A DNA stretch of 64,000 nucleotides, taken from NCBI RefSeq assembly GCF_000423005.1, contig NZ_AUHD01000001.1, positions 186,001 through 250,000 on the forward strand. Direction: 5' to 3'. Below are positions 1 to 8,761 of this stretch, piece by piece (positions within the stretch are counted from its first letter, which is position 1; each line of letters begins with the position of its first letter). This stretch comes from Gelidibacter mesophilus DSM 14095 (GTDB lineage Bacteria > Bacteroidota > Bacteroidia > Flavobacteriales > Flavobacteriaceae). The notes beneath the pieces were generated by a model. That model searched no databases. It saw nothing but the letters and a program-made list of their open reading frames with translations, and was not told where the DNA came from. Position numbers and translations under genes: made by a program.

Positions 1-492
1 AACCACTTGGATATTAAGTCAAAGAATGTGTTAAAAGAAGCTTTGAAGCGGTTTGAAGGCACTTTAATTTTAGTATCGCATGATAGGGATTTTCTTCAGG
101 GCTTGACCAAAAGTGTGTATGAGTTTAAAGATCAAAAAATCAAAGAGTATTTGGGCGATATTGATTTTTATCTGGAGCAACGTAATGTTGAGAATTTGCG
201 CGAAGTAGAGAAGCGCGATATTATCAAGGACGAACCGAAAGAGACCAATAAGCAGACTTACGAAGGTCAGAAAAAACAGAAGTCTTTAAATAATAAGCTA
301 AGCAATGTGGAGGCTAAAATAAGCCAGCACGAAAAAGACATCAAATCCATGGATGTAGCGCTCGCAACAGATTATGATAAAACGGTGGCTGATCCAAAGT
401 TTTTTGACTATTATAAAGGTAAAAAGGAAAAGCTCTCAAAATTAATGTTAGAATGGGAAACCGTTCAGGAAGAACTCGAACAAATGAATTAG
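1..492 (+). CDS. ABC-F family ATPase, C-terminal part (5' end outside window)
   Basis: The reading frame is open from base 1 (it starts N-H-L-D-I), so the start lies left of the window; 163 residues are visible. The opening NHLDIKS is the end of the Walker B/D-loop region of the second nucleotide-binding domain (LDEPTNHLD in ABC-F proteins), and LILVSHDRDFL is the H-loop with its switch histidine. After that comes a charged lysine/glutamate-rich tail with a likely coiled coil (about residues 95-160), as in Uup/EttA-like ABC-F members. These soluble proteins act on the ribosome or on DNA-linked processes rather than in transport. Which subfamily cannot be told from the tail. It ends 7 bases before the next gene, suggesting co-transcription. 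Confidence 0.9.
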   Translation, partial: NHLDIKSKNVLKEALKRFEGTLILVSHDRDFLQGLTKSVYEFKDQKIKEYLGDIDFYLEQRNVENLREVEKRDIIKDEPKETNKQTYEGQKKQKSLNNKLSNVEAKISQHEKDIKSMDVALATDYDKTVADPKFFDYYKGKKEKLSKLMLEWETVQEELEQMN

Positions 493-499
493 AACGATT

Positions 500-682
500 A
501 TGGAAGAGCATTTTTTTCAATGTCCGTATTGTTGGGAGGAAATTTCAATGTTGATTGATTATTCCGTTCCAAACCAAACTTATGTGGAAGATTGTGAGGT
601 TTGCTGTAACCCCATTCTAATAACAGCCACCATTTCTGACGGACAGCTAGAGTCTTTTAGTTCTGAAAGTATTGAGCAATAG
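500..682 (+). CDS. CPXCG motif-containing cysteine-rich small protein
   Basis: A 60-residue protein with two cysteine knuckles, CPYC at residues 8-11 and CEVCC at 32-36, which matches the CPXCG family of small presumed zinc-binding proteins. The family has no established reaction; the four-cysteine pattern makes a structural zinc site the best inference. No signal peptide, so cytoplasmic. It starts 7 bases after the ABC-F stop codon and probably shares its transcript. Confidence 0.85.
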   Translation: MEEHFFQCPYCWEEISMLIDYSVPNQTYVEDCEVCCNPILITATISDGQLESFSSESIEQ

Positions 683-772
683 TAGGGTTACAAAGTAAAA
701 TAACGCGCTTCTCATCAAAAATATTTCAGCCACTATGTAAAAGCAAGTCATTATTATGCTAATTTTAATGAC

Positions 773-2047
773 ATGCAGGAGAACTTTCTACATTACGTAT
801 GGCAATTCAAAAAGTTTAACACCGCTGATTTAAAAACAACAGCAGGTGAAACTATTTCTTTGCTCAACATTGGCCAGCACAATTTAAACGGAGGTCCTGA
901 TTTTTTTAATGCCCAACTCAAAATTAACGAGCAGCTATGGGCAGGTAATGTGGAGATTCATATTAAATCAAGTGATTGGTATGTACATAATCATGAAGTG
1001 GACCCCGCCTATGATACTGTTATTTTACATGTGGTTTATGAGCATGATACAGATATTTACAGAAAGAACAATTCCAAAATCCCAACCTTAGAACTTAAGA
1101 AGCTAATCCATAAAAATGTATTTCAGAATTATCAAACGCTTTTAATGTCACCACATAAATGGATCAATTGTGAAAATGACTTTGCTGACGTAGATGAGTT
1201 TGTGGTTTCAAATTGGTTAGAGCGTTTGTACATTGAACGACTTGAAAGAAAGGCGAGTGCCATTGAAGTTTTATTGAGAAATTCAAAAAATGATTGGGAA
1301 GGCGTATTATTTAAACTTTTAGCTAAAAATTTTGGATTAAAAGTTAATGGAGAAGCATTTCTGAGCATGGCCAATTCTTTTGATTTTTCCATCCTAAGAA
1401 AATCGAAATCGCGGCCGCTTCAATTGGAAGCCTTGTTTTTTGGACAATTGGGAATGTTGGAAAAACCGATTGAAAATGCGTATTACTTAAACCTGTCCAA
1501 CGAATATAGGTTCCTCAAACAGAAGTTCAATCTTTCCAATAAGAATGTCATTCCGCTTCAATTCTTCAGATTGAGACCTCCAAATTTTCCAACCATTAGA
1601 TTGTCACAACTCGCAATGCTTTATTATGAGCATCCCAATTTGTTTACAAAAGTAATGGCAGCTGAAACTATTGAAGCTTTATATAAAATTTTTAACATCA
1701 GTAGTTCTGAGTTTTGGAAGACCCATTTCACTTTTGAAAAAACTTCCCGCGCTTCTCAAAAAACGCTGACCAAAAGCTTCGTTGATTTGTTATTGATCAA
1801 TAGCATTCTTCCATTGAGATTTTGTTATGTACAACAACAAGGCAAACCTGCGGGAGAATCTAGTCTTTTGATGGCCAAAAAACTAGCGTCAGAACAGAAT
1901 GCCATGATTAAAGCTTTTAATAATTTAAAACCTATCTCAAACTCGGCTATGACCTCCCAGGCCCTCATCCAGCTAAAAACCGAATATTGTGATAAGAACA
2001 GATGCATGAGTTGCGCTGTTGGAAATTGGCTTTTGCTGAAACAGTAA
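773..2047 (+). CDS. DUF2851 family protein
   Basis: A 424-residue soluble protein recognised as DUF2851, common in Bacteroidota and of unknown function. The N-terminal third holds the family-typical stretch around GQHNLNGGPDFFNAQ followed by VEIHIKSSDW, with alternating histidine and aspartate residues (residues about 35-85) that look like a metal or active site. The C-terminus ends in a cysteine cluster CDKNRCMSC (C-x4-C-x2-C), a likely metal site. Length is as expected for the family. The start at 773 is chosen because the family-like sequence begins at once and there is an upstream gap of 90 bases after the CPXCG gene. No function is assigned. Confidence 0.85.
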   Translation: MQENFLHYVWQFKKFNTADLKTTAGETISLLNIGQHNLNGGPDFFNAQLKINEQLWAGNVEIHIKSSDWYVHNHEVDPAYDTVILHVVYEHDTDIYRKNNSKIPTLELKKLIHKNVFQNYQTLLMSPHKWINCENDFADVDEFVVSNWLERLYIERLERKASAIEVLLRNSKNDWEGVLFKLLAKNFGLKVNGEAFLSMANSFDFSILRKSKSRPLQLEALFFGQLGMLEKPIENAYYLNLSNEYRFLKQKFNLSNKNVIPLQFFRLRPPNFPTIRLSQLAMLYYEHPNLFTKVMAAETIEALYKIFNISSSEFWKTHFTFEKTSRASQKTLTKSFVDLLLINSILPLRFCYVQQQGKPAGESSLLMAKKLASEQNAMIKAFNNLKPISNSAMTSQALIQLKTEYCDKNRCMSCAVGNWLLLKQ

Positions 2048-2083
2048 CTTGGCAATCACATAAAAAAAGTGGTACTTTGCATT

Positions 2084-2311
2084 ATGAATATTTTCTATAG
2101 AGCCTTAGTCTATTTTCAAAAACGTGGGTACTACGTTTGCCAACGTATTGCGGACAGGTTGGGTATTAGGGCTAAAGTTGTGCGCATATCTTTTATGTAC
2201 CTGGCCTTTGTAACTGTAGGTTTTGGATTTGCACTTTATTTGTTTTTTGCCTTCTGGATGCGTATCAAAGATTTAATTTATACAAAACGCTCTTCAGTTT
2301 TTGATTTGTAG
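2084..2311 (+). CDS. PspC-domain-like small membrane protein
   Basis: A 75-residue protein with a basic N-terminal part and one strong membrane segment (about residues 36-60), matching the single-domain PspC family. In enterobacteria PspC is an inner-membrane partner of the phage-shock response; single PspC-like proteins are common in Bacteroidota with no proven role. An in-frame GTG at 2069 exists, but the ATG at 2084 is preferred because a TACTTTG element (2073-2079) lies just ahead, so transcription would begin about at the ATG. It starts 36 bases after the DUF2851 stop codon. Confidence 0.7.
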   Translation: MNIFYRALVYFQKRGYYVCQRIADRLGIRAKVVRISFMYLAFVTVGFGFALYLFFAFWMRIKDLIYTKRSSVFDL

Positions 2312-2541
2312 TTGATGACTGGAAGTGTGCGACTCTAGGGAATAAATTAATAAATAGGAATCACCTTATCCTAGTGGTTTGCAGTGTTGTTTATCATCGG
2401 TAGGATGAATGATATTACTTCTACATTTATCATGAAAAGTTCTGTTTTTCATTTTAACAACCAAATCTTTATAAAATCAATTTTTTTTAGCATCTTGTGG
2501 TGTTTTTTAACCAATTATTAATAACTAACTAAAATCCACCT

Positions 2542-4614
2542 ATGAAGAAGTGTCTTCTTACCCTATTTAGTACATTATTGCCAATTTTATTTTTCGCTCA
2601 AGATTTTGATGTTAAAGGAGAAGCTATTAACCCTACTGACAATATTAATGATGGGGTTATAAAAGTCACTGCATCAGGTGGTGTTGCGCCGTACACTTAT
2701 AGATGGAGCAATCAGAGCACACCTTCTAACTCCAGTGAGGCTGTCGGCTTAACTGAAGGAGTACCTTATACTGTGGTCATAACAGATGCCGTTGGAGACA
2801 CAAAAACGGTTGTATATACGGTAAAGACGCAAGCAATTACAGAAGTATTTAATGGAACAATGACTCCCGCAGTTGCCGCCCTAGGGGCTATTTTATTTTG
2901 GGATCCATTTGCCGCAATAGGTGTTTATGACCCTGTGGTATATGCGGATGTCAAACAAATAGGCATTCCAGATTGGACAAATGACATCGACAATAAATAT
3001 GTTCTTAAGGAATGGCTCCAACCAGAAGGCGCTAGAGTATCCAAAGACACACCCATTGCTATTATAACGGACAATACAGGAAAGGAGATTACTATAAAAG
3101 CTTCAGCCCGTGGCGAACTGAAACACCTTACTGCCGCTGGAAAAACAATTTATAATTCAGATAATAAAAAGCATGTCATTGAACAGGGTGCGCATTTTTT
3201 CGGCCAAGTTGTTTATGATAAGCCATTGGTCTTAACGCATCCAAATGGAGATCCTCTAACCAAACCAATTCCATTTATTGTAATATGGTTGGTATTGGGC
3301 GCTTTATTTTTTACTTTAAGAATGGGCTTTATAAACTTTAGAGGCTTTAGACATGCGATTGATTTGGCTCGTGGAAAATACGACGATCCTGATGCACCTG
3401 GTCAAGTAACCCATTTTCAAGCCTTGGCTACAGCAGTTTCAGGGACTGTTGGTCTTGGTAATATTGCTGGAGTTGCGGTGGCAATTTCATTGGGCGGTGC
3501 AGGAGCCACTTTTTGGATGATTGTTTGTGGTCTTTTAGGAATGTCCACAAAATTTGTGGAATGTACATTAGGTGTAAAATATAGAGATATCTTACCCGAC
3601 GGACGTGTGTTTGGTGGCCCGATGAATTATTTACGCTACGGACTTGAAAAACGTCAAATGAAAGGTCTTGGTAAAGTACTTGCTGGTTTATTTGCGGTCT
3701 TAGCAGTTGGCGCCTCTTTTGGTGGAGGAAATATGTTTCAGGCCAACCAATCTTTTGAACAATTGGCTGGTCAATTTCCAGTTTTGGCTGGTCACGGATT
3801 TTGGTTTGGAATTGTTACCGCCGTGTTGGTTGGAATAGTTATTATTGGCGGTATCAGTAGTATTGCCAAAGTCACAGGAAAGGTAGTGCCAATTATGGCT
3901 TCTATATATATAGTTGCAGCATTGGCAGTTATTATCATGAACATTCAAAATGTTGGGCCTGCATTTGCTGCTATCTATGATGGTGCCTTTAGTGCCACTG
4001 CATTAAAAGGTGGGGTTATAGGGGTTTTGGTGATTGGTTTCCAACGTGCGGCATTCTCAAATGAGGCTGGGGTGGGATCTGCAGCAATAGCCCATAGTAC
4101 CGCTAAAACAAACCATCCACCGTCAGAAGGTTTTGTAGCCTTGCTGGAACCGTTTATTGACACCGTTGTGGTGTGTACATTGACCGCATTGGTATTGATT
4201 TTTACAGGAATGCATGAAGTTGAAGGCATGGCAGGTGCACAATTGACTTCGGATGCTTTTGGAAGTCAAATCTCTTGGTTCCCTTATGTATTGGCATTGG
4301 CAGTTTTCTTATTTGCATTTTCAACCATGATTTCTTGGTCCTATTACGGAATGAGAGCTTGGACTTACTTATTTGGAAAAAGTAAAAAAATCGAATTCAT
4401 CTATAAAATGCTATTCTTAGTTTTTGTGGTGATTGGTGCTTCAGTGAGTTTGGGGGCTGTATTGGATTTCTCAGATATGATGATTCTTGCGATGTCCTTT
4501 CCAAATATTATTGGATTATACATTATGTCAAAAGAAGTCAAAATCGATCTGGATTCTTATATTAAAAAACTAAAGGCAAATCTGCTTTACAGAAAGCAGG
4601 AGCCTCATAAATAG
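2542..4614 (+). CDS. AGCS-family sodium:amino-acid symporter with extracytoplasmic N-terminal domains
   Basis: A 690-residue protein. Residues 1-20 are a signal peptide. Residues about 25-97 resemble an SprB/PKD-like repeat ([13 protein letters not shown], later [11 protein letters not shown]). A hydrophobic stretch at about 105-130 follows, then at about 145-215 a region with the pattern of a biotinyl/lipoyl-type barrel ([17 protein letters not shown] ... SARGEL). The AGCS (AlsT/DagA) carrier starts near residue 235, with its hallmarks [15 protein letters not shown] and [14 protein letters not shown]. The family imports alanine or glycine with sodium and is usually about 450-540 residues, so this protein carries roughly 200 extra residues. 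The HHH-protein gene follows after 8 bases. Carrier assignment is secure; substrate and the role of the extra domains are not known. Confidence 0.92.
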   Translation: MKKCLLTLFSTLLPILFFAQDFDVKGEAINPTDNINDGVIKVTASGGVAPYTYRWSNQSTPSNSSEAVGLTEGVPYTVVITDAVGDTKTVVYTVKTQAITEVFNGTMTPAVAALGAILFWDPFAAIGVYDPVVYADVKQIGIPDWTNDIDNKYVLKEWLQPEGARVSKDTPIAIITDNTGKEITIKASARGELKHLTAAGKTIYNSDNKKHVIEQGAHFFGQVVYDKPLVLTHPNGDPLTKPIPFIVIWLVLGALFFTLRMGFINFRGFRHAIDLARGKYDDPDAPGQVTHFQALATAVSGTVGLGNIAGVAVAISLGGAGATFWMIVCGLLGMSTKFVECTLGVKYRDILPDGRVFGGPMNYLRYGLEKRQMKGLGKVLAGLFAVLAVGASFGGGNMFQANQSFEQLAGQFPVLAGHGFWFGIVTAVLVGIVIIGGISSIAKVTGKVVPIMASIYIVAALAVIIMNIQNVGPAFAAIYDGAFSATALKGGVIGVLVIGFQRAAFSNEAGVGSAAIAHSTAKTNHPPSEGFVALLEPFIDTVVVCTLTALVLIFTGMHEVEGMAGAQLTSDAFGSQISWFPYVLALAVFLFAFSTMISWSYYGMRAWTYLFGKSKKIEFIYKMLFLVFVVIGASVSLGAVLDFSDMMILAMSFPNIIGLYIMSKEVKIDLDSYIKKLKANLLYRKQEPHK

Positions 4615-4622
4615 AAAAAAAG

Positions 4623-5498
4623 ATGACATTTAAATCCCATTTCAAGTTTTCTAACAGTCAACGGAATGGGATTTTTTTATTGGCTATTCTCATCGTCGTT
4701 TTTCAATGTATTTACGCCTTCGCTGACTTTTCTTCTGAAGATATTCCAACGGATACAAAAGCTTTGGAAAAGTTCAGGCATCAAATAGATTCCTTAAAGC
4801 GCTTGGAAGTAGAGGCTAATAAACCAAAAGTTTTACCGTTCAATCCAAATTACATCACCGATTATAAGGGGTATACACTTGGGATGTCCACAGAGGAAAT
4901 TGACCGATTATTGGAATTTAGAGCGCGAGATCAATGGGTCAATTCAGCCAAACAGTTTCAAGATGTGACCAAAATTTCTGATTCATTGCTCAATCAGCTA
5001 GCACCCTTTTTTAAATTTCCAGAATGGGTCACGGAATCAAAACCAAAAGCTAAGCTAGATTACTCTAAAAATAAAACTCCAAAAAAGGATGTTCAAAAAC
5101 ACGATTTAAATACTGCCACAGCCCAAGAACTGCAAAAGGTGAACGGCATTGGTGAAAAGCTGTCAGATAATATAATCAAATATCGAAACAAGTTTAAAGG
5201 TGGTTTTATTTCCGAAATTCAACTTCAGGATATCTACGGATTAACCCCCGAAGTAATAGAGCGTCTTACCAATGACTTCGCGGTGAAGACCCCAAGGCAC
5301 GTCGAAAAGTTAGATATAAATACGGCAACAAGAGATCAACTGGTCACTATTCAGCATATTGACTATGAGATCGCACATTATATTATTGAGCAGAGAACGC
5401 TAAGAGACGGCTTCAAATCATTTGATGAGTTGTTGCGTGTTAAAAAGTTTCCAATTCAAAAATTCGAGATAATTAAGTTATATTTGACCATTAATTAA
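4623..5498 (+). CDS. ComEA-like helix-hairpin-helix protein, membrane-anchored
   Basis: A 291-residue protein with one N-terminal membrane segment (about residues 14-34) and helix-hairpin-helix motifs: around 160-190 (LNTATAQELQKVNGIGEKLSDNI) and again near 228-255 (INTATRDQLVTIQHI). ComEA-type HhH units bind DNA without sequence preference; in competent bacteria ComEA pulls DNA through the envelope. The single anchor suggests exposure outside the inner membrane. It follows the symporter by 8 bases and precedes an acyl-CoA dehydrogenase by 17, a tight run without an obvious functional link. A DNA-uptake role is inferred from the family only. Confidence 0.8.
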   Translation: MTFKSHFKFSNSQRNGIFLLAILIVVFQCIYAFADFSSEDIPTDTKALEKFRHQIDSLKRLEVEANKPKVLPFNPNYITDYKGYTLGMSTEEIDRLLEFRARDQWVNSAKQFQDVTKISDSLLNQLAPFFKFPEWVTESKPKAKLDYSKNKTPKKDVQKHDLNTATAQELQKVNGIGEKLSDNIIKYRNKFKGGFISEIQLQDIYGLTPEVIERLTNDFAVKTPRHVEKLDINTATRDQLVTIQHIDYEIAHYIIEQRTLRDGFKSFDELLRVKKFPIQKFEIIKLYLTIN

Positions 5499-5515
5499 AT
5501 GAAAAAAGAAAACAT

Positions 5516-6682
5516 ATGAACAGCATGTACTTCACAGAAGAACATCAACTTTTTAGACAAAGTTTACAGGATTTTTTAAAAAAGGAAGTGGTTCCACATA
5601 TTGATAAATGGGAAAAGACGGGGACGATTGAACGGTTTATTTGGAAAAAATTTGGTGACATGGGCTTTTTTGGGATCAATTACCCTGAAGCTTATGGCGG
5701 AATGAACCTAGACTTATTCTATACTGTAATTTTTCTTGAAGAATTGCAAAAAATCAATTCTGCTGGTTTTGCAGCTGCCATGTGGGCCCATGCTTATCTT
5801 GCCATGACCCATCTCAACAAAGAAGGAAGTCATGAAATAAAAGAAAAATATTTAGCACCAAGTATTTCAGGAGATAAAATAGGCTGTTTGTGCATTACGG
5901 AACCTTTTGGCGGAAGTGACGTTGCGGGAATGCGTACTACTGCTATAAAGAAGGGTAATACCTATGTGATTAATGGTTCAAAAACCTTTATCACTAATGG
6001 GATTTATAGTGATTACTTGGTAGTTGCGGCAAAAACCGATCCGGAGGCAGGACACAATGGAATGAGTATTTTTGTGATGGACAGAGATACACCGGGCATC
6101 TCAGCCACCAAACTTGATAAATTGGGATGGCGAGCTTCAGACACTGGAGAAATTGCTTTTGATAATGTTACTATTCCTGCCTATCAACTTATGGGCGAGG
6201 AAGGCAAAGGCTTTCCATACATCATGCAACACTTCGCGCTGGAAAGGTTGATTATGGGGATTAATTCTCATGCAAGAGCAGAATTTGCTTTGGAGTATGC
6301 CGTTCAGTACATGTCAGAACGAACCGCTTTTGGCAGAACCATTGATAAATTTCAAGCTTTACGCCATAAGGTAGCAGATTTTTATACGGATATGGAAATC
6401 TGTAAGGAATTCAATTATTCAGTCGCTTTTCGACTCAATAAAGGGGAGTATGTGGTGAAGGAAGCCACCATGTCTAAACTGCACTCCACCAAAATGGCGG
6501 ATGAGGTAATTTATGGCTGCCTTCAGTTTTTAGGTGGTTATGGTTACATGGAGGATTATCCTTTGGCGCGTATGTTGCGAGATAGCAGATTAGGACCCAT
6601 AGGAGGTGGTACTTCTGAGATTTTGAGAGAAATTATCGCTAAAATGGTGATTGATAAAAAGGACTATAAGCCTGCAACCTAA
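5516..6682 (+). CDS. acyl-CoA dehydrogenase
   Basis: A 388-residue flavoprotein of the acyl-CoA dehydrogenase family, the usual length. Seen in sequence: the FAD/substrate region CLCITEPFGGSDVAGMRTTA (about residues 125-145) and the C-terminal family signature QFLGGYGYMEDYPLARMLRD followed by GGTSEI. These enzymes introduce a trans-2 double bond into acyl-CoA thioesters, passing electrons to electron-transfer flavoprotein. Chain-length preference cannot be read here. The ATG at 5516 and another at 5525 are both plausible starts. The last 46 bases of the gene are duplicated just downstream (see the repeat). Confidence 0.93.
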   Translation: MNSMYFTEEHQLFRQSLQDFLKKEVVPHIDKWEKTGTIERFIWKKFGDMGFFGINYPEAYGGMNLDLFYTVIFLEELQKINSAGFAAAMWAHAYLAMTHLNKEGSHEIKEKYLAPSISGDKIGCLCITEPFGGSDVAGMRTTAIKKGNTYVINGSKTFITNGIYSDYLVVAAKTDPEAGHNGMSIFVMDRDTPGISATKLDKLGWRASDTGEIAFDNVTIPAYQLMGEEGKGFPYIMQHFALERLIMGINSHARAEFALEYAVQYMSERTAFGRTIDKFQALRHKVADFYTDMEICKEFNYSVAFRLNKGEYVVKEATMSKLHSTKMADEVIYGCLQFLGGYGYMEDYPLARMLRDSRLGPIGGGTSEILREIIAKMVIDKKDYKPAT

Positions 6683-6791
6683 ATAATTTGATCACCATTT
6701 TGGCGAAAATTGTTTCCAATGGCGCTAAAATGGTGATTGATAAAAAGGACTATAAGCCTGCAATCTAAATAATTTGATCACAATTTTGACA
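6637..6791 (+). repeat. imperfect tandem duplication of the acyl-CoA dehydrogenase 3' end
   Basis: Copy one (about 6637-6705) covers the last codons and stop codon of the dehydrogenase. Copy two (about 6723-6791) repeats it 86 bases downstream with few differences, so the end of the coding sequence exists twice. In each copy AAAATGGTGAT pairs with a downstream complement near ATCACCATTTT (exact in copy one, 6641-6651 with 6691-6701), so each copy can fold into a stem around the stop codon. Confidence 0.85.
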
Positions 6792-6952
6792 AATGTTTAA
6801 TTAAATAATGTCAAAGATGATTATTAATAAAACTATAAACCTAATATCCAATGAAGTGTATTCTTGTTTATCCAAAATCCCCCAAATTGGCTTAAATGAG
6901 AATCCATGACAAAATTATAAGTTTGATATATAACCAATCTACCTACTTACAT

Positions 6953-8377
6953 ATGAAAGTCAATTATTTCAAATGCCTACTTACGTTAACAATTTGCTTT
7001 TTGAGTGTTTCAGCTTCTGCACAGAAGGAACTAAAAAATAAAATCTCTGACTTTAGCACTTTAATGCCTATTGAAAGTGCCAGCATTTACGTACAAAACA
7101 CGACTATTGGAACCGTCAGTAATGCTGATGGTAAATTTGTTCTCATGGTTCCGAATCAATTTGAAAAGGACACTTTGGTCATTTCCTCCATTGGATTTAA
7201 AAGTTTTAAAATTCCAGTGGGTGAATTTGATAATACTCAAGAAATTTATATGGAAGAGGATATCGCATCGTTGGATGAGATTGTCCTTACTGCTGAAATC
7301 AGGCCTAAAACAGGTAATGATATTGTATTAAAAGCTCTTGAGAAACTGTCTGTGAATATGCCAGAAACACCTTATTTACAAAAAGGGTTTTTACGTCATA
7401 AGGAACGCAATCGTCGGGAATTTAAATGGCTGATTGAAAGTGCTATTACGGTTTATGACTCTAGTTATTTGTCTTCAGCGGCATCCAATCTAAAAATAAA
7501 TGTAGATCAAGTAAGAAAAAGTTACGACTTGCGAGATGTCGACAGTTTACTCACGTATACGGCATATCTTAAAGAAAAAACAAACAGAGGAAATCTTAAA
7601 GCGAGAAATTTAAGGCGGGATACCATAAAAACATCGTCGTTGGTAAAAGCTATCAAATGGAATGATACGCGAATTAATGGTCTTCAAAATTTATTTGAAA
7701 GCAAGCTCAATGTCTTGAGAAACGCTGGTAATAATCGTGCGTTATTTGATGAGAATGTCTTGGATAAGCACCAATTCAGATTAGATACAATTTTAGTGGA
7801 TGATGATCGTAAGATTTATAAAATTGAAATCTCTGAAAGTCATCAATTTATAAACCTTGAAACAAAAGGCATCTTCAATGACGGCTACCATGCCAAAGGT
7901 TGGTTATACATCTATTACGACAATTACGCTATTAAAAAATTGGAGTATGAATTGGTTGCTGCATCAAATGCGCAAAAGAGTAGGAGCAAAACGCTATTTG
8001 ATACGCAAATCAATCATAAGTTGATCATGACGTTTAGGGAGTATCAAGATAAAATGTATCCTAATTACATGTATTATGAAACTCCAAAGTTGGTAAATGT
8101 GGGTTATAAGCCAACAAAACCAGGAGAGGTAAATCCTGCAGACGGGAATACCGATGAACGCTTTTACTACACAGTTCAGGAATTGTTGTTTACGGAAATC
8201 ATTCTTGATCCTGAAAAAATTGAAACGGCACTCCAGAAGCCTTGGGATCCTGATATTTTTGCACTAAAGCCTTATGATAAGGAATTTTGGAGAAACTACA
8301 ATACGCTCTTAGAAAGTGAAGAAGATGAAAAGCTGATTCAGGATTTGACCAAGAGATCCTCTTTATATAAGGATTAA
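6953..8377 (+). CDS. secreted CarboxypepD_reg-like domain protein
   Basis: 474 residues from the ATG at 6953. An in-frame ATG at 6896 adds 19 residues but would bury the signal peptide, which runs from 6953 to about residue 24 (ends SVSASAQ). Next is a CarboxypepD_reg-like beta-sandwich (about 25-110) of the kind found at the front of TonB-dependent transporters: SIYVQNTTIGTVSNADGKF and later EEDIASLDEIVLTAEI. The remaining ~350 residues are family-like but without a named catalytic motif. No membrane barrel or T9SS sorting tail is seen. Probably periplasmic or outer-membrane associated. Function unknown; such proteins are numerous in Flavobacteriaceae. Confidence 0.8.
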   Translation: MKVNYFKCLLTLTICFLSVSASAQKELKNKISDFSTLMPIESASIYVQNTTIGTVSNADGKFVLMVPNQFEKDTLVISSIGFKSFKIPVGEFDNTQEIYMEEDIASLDEIVLTAEIRPKTGNDIVLKALEKLSVNMPETPYLQKGFLRHKERNRREFKWLIESAITVYDSSYLSSAASNLKINVDQVRKSYDLRDVDSLLTYTAYLKEKTNRGNLKARNLRRDTIKTSSLVKAIKWNDTRINGLQNLFESKLNVLRNAGNNRALFDENVLDKHQFRLDTILVDDDRKIYKIEISESHQFINLETKGIFNDGYHAKGWLYIYYDNYAIKKLEYELVAASNAQKSRSKTLFDTQINHKLIMTFREYQDKMYPNYMYYETPKLVNVGYKPTKPGEVNPADGNTDERFYYTVQELLFTEIILDPEKIETALQKPWDPDIFALKPYDKEFWRNYNTLLESEEDEKLIQDLTKRSSLYKD

Positions 8378-8405
8378 GTGCGGCCAAATAATTTTTAATT
8401 TTTAA

Positions 8406-8435
8406 TTGTAAATTATCAATTTGTTTTTATATTTG
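8406..8435 (+). promoter_or_regulatory. rpsU promoter, full Bacteroidota consensus
   Basis: TTG at 8406-8408, 19 bases, then TATATTTG at 8428-8435: an exact match to the primary sigma factor consensus TTG-N19-TAnnTTTG known from Bacteroides and Flavobacterium. It would start transcription near 8440, giving a short leader before the rpsU start codon at 8474. Confidence 0.85.
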
Positions 8436-8456
8436 CAGCCTGAAAATTCTAAAAGA

Positions 8457-8464
8457 GAGGAGGT
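8457..8464 (+). promoter_or_regulatory. strong Shine-Dalgarno sequence of rpsU
   Basis: GAGGAGGT, containing a 7-base match (AGGAGGT) to the anti-Shine-Dalgarno end of 16S rRNA, with 10 bases from its last G to the ATG at 8474. Nearly all other start codons in the window lack such a match. In Flavobacteriia the anti-Shine-Dalgarno is known to be masked on the ribosome by S21 and its neighbours, so a strong site on rpsU fits feedback control. Confidence 0.85.
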
Positions 8465-8473
8465 TAAGACACT

Positions 8474-8668
8474 ATGTTAATAATACCAATTAAAGAAGGA
8501 GAAAATATAGATAGAGCGTTAAAACGTTACAAGCGTAAGTTTGATAAAACTGGTACGAAGCGTCAATTGCAAGCACGTAAGCAATTTGAAAAGCCTTCAG
8601 TTCTCAATAGAACTGCGCATCAGAAAGCACAATATATTCAACGTCTAAGAGATCAAGAAAATGTGTAA
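8474..8668 (+). CDS. rpsU: 30S ribosomal protein S21
   Basis: A 64-residue basic protein with the bS21 pattern: MLIIPIKEGENIDRALKRYK at the start and a lysine/arginine-rich helix after it (KFDKTGTKRQLQARKQFEKPS). Length is as expected. S21 sits at the 30S platform near the 3' end of 16S rRNA and, in Flavobacteriia, helps hide the anti-Shine-Dalgarno. The gene has its own consensus promoter and an unusually strong Shine-Dalgarno, and ends in a terminator hairpin 27 bases after the stop codon, so it appears to be transcribed alone. Confidence 0.97.
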   Translation: MLIIPIKEGENIDRALKRYKRKFDKTGTKRQLQARKQFEKPSVLNRTAHQKAQYIQRLRDQENV

Positions 8669-8695
8669 ACGTTTTATTGAATTCAAATAAAAGAG

Positions 8696-8722
8696 ATTCC
8701 TGCAAGTGCAGGAATTTTTTTT
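8696..8722 (+). terminator. rpsU terminator
   Basis: Perfect 8-bp stem ATTCCTGC / GCAGGAAT (8696-8703, 8708-8715), loop AAGT, then a run of T to 8722. A classical intrinsic terminator. The same stem sequence recurs at 10481-10500. Confidence 0.9.
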
Positions 8723-8761
8723 GCCCTATATTTAAAGAACCAAATCAATCCAGGTTCATCA

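Noticed and set aside
2404-2520. Short 38-residue frame in the gap ahead of the AGCS gene
   Set aside because: AT-rich composition, no promoter in place and no recognisable sequence.
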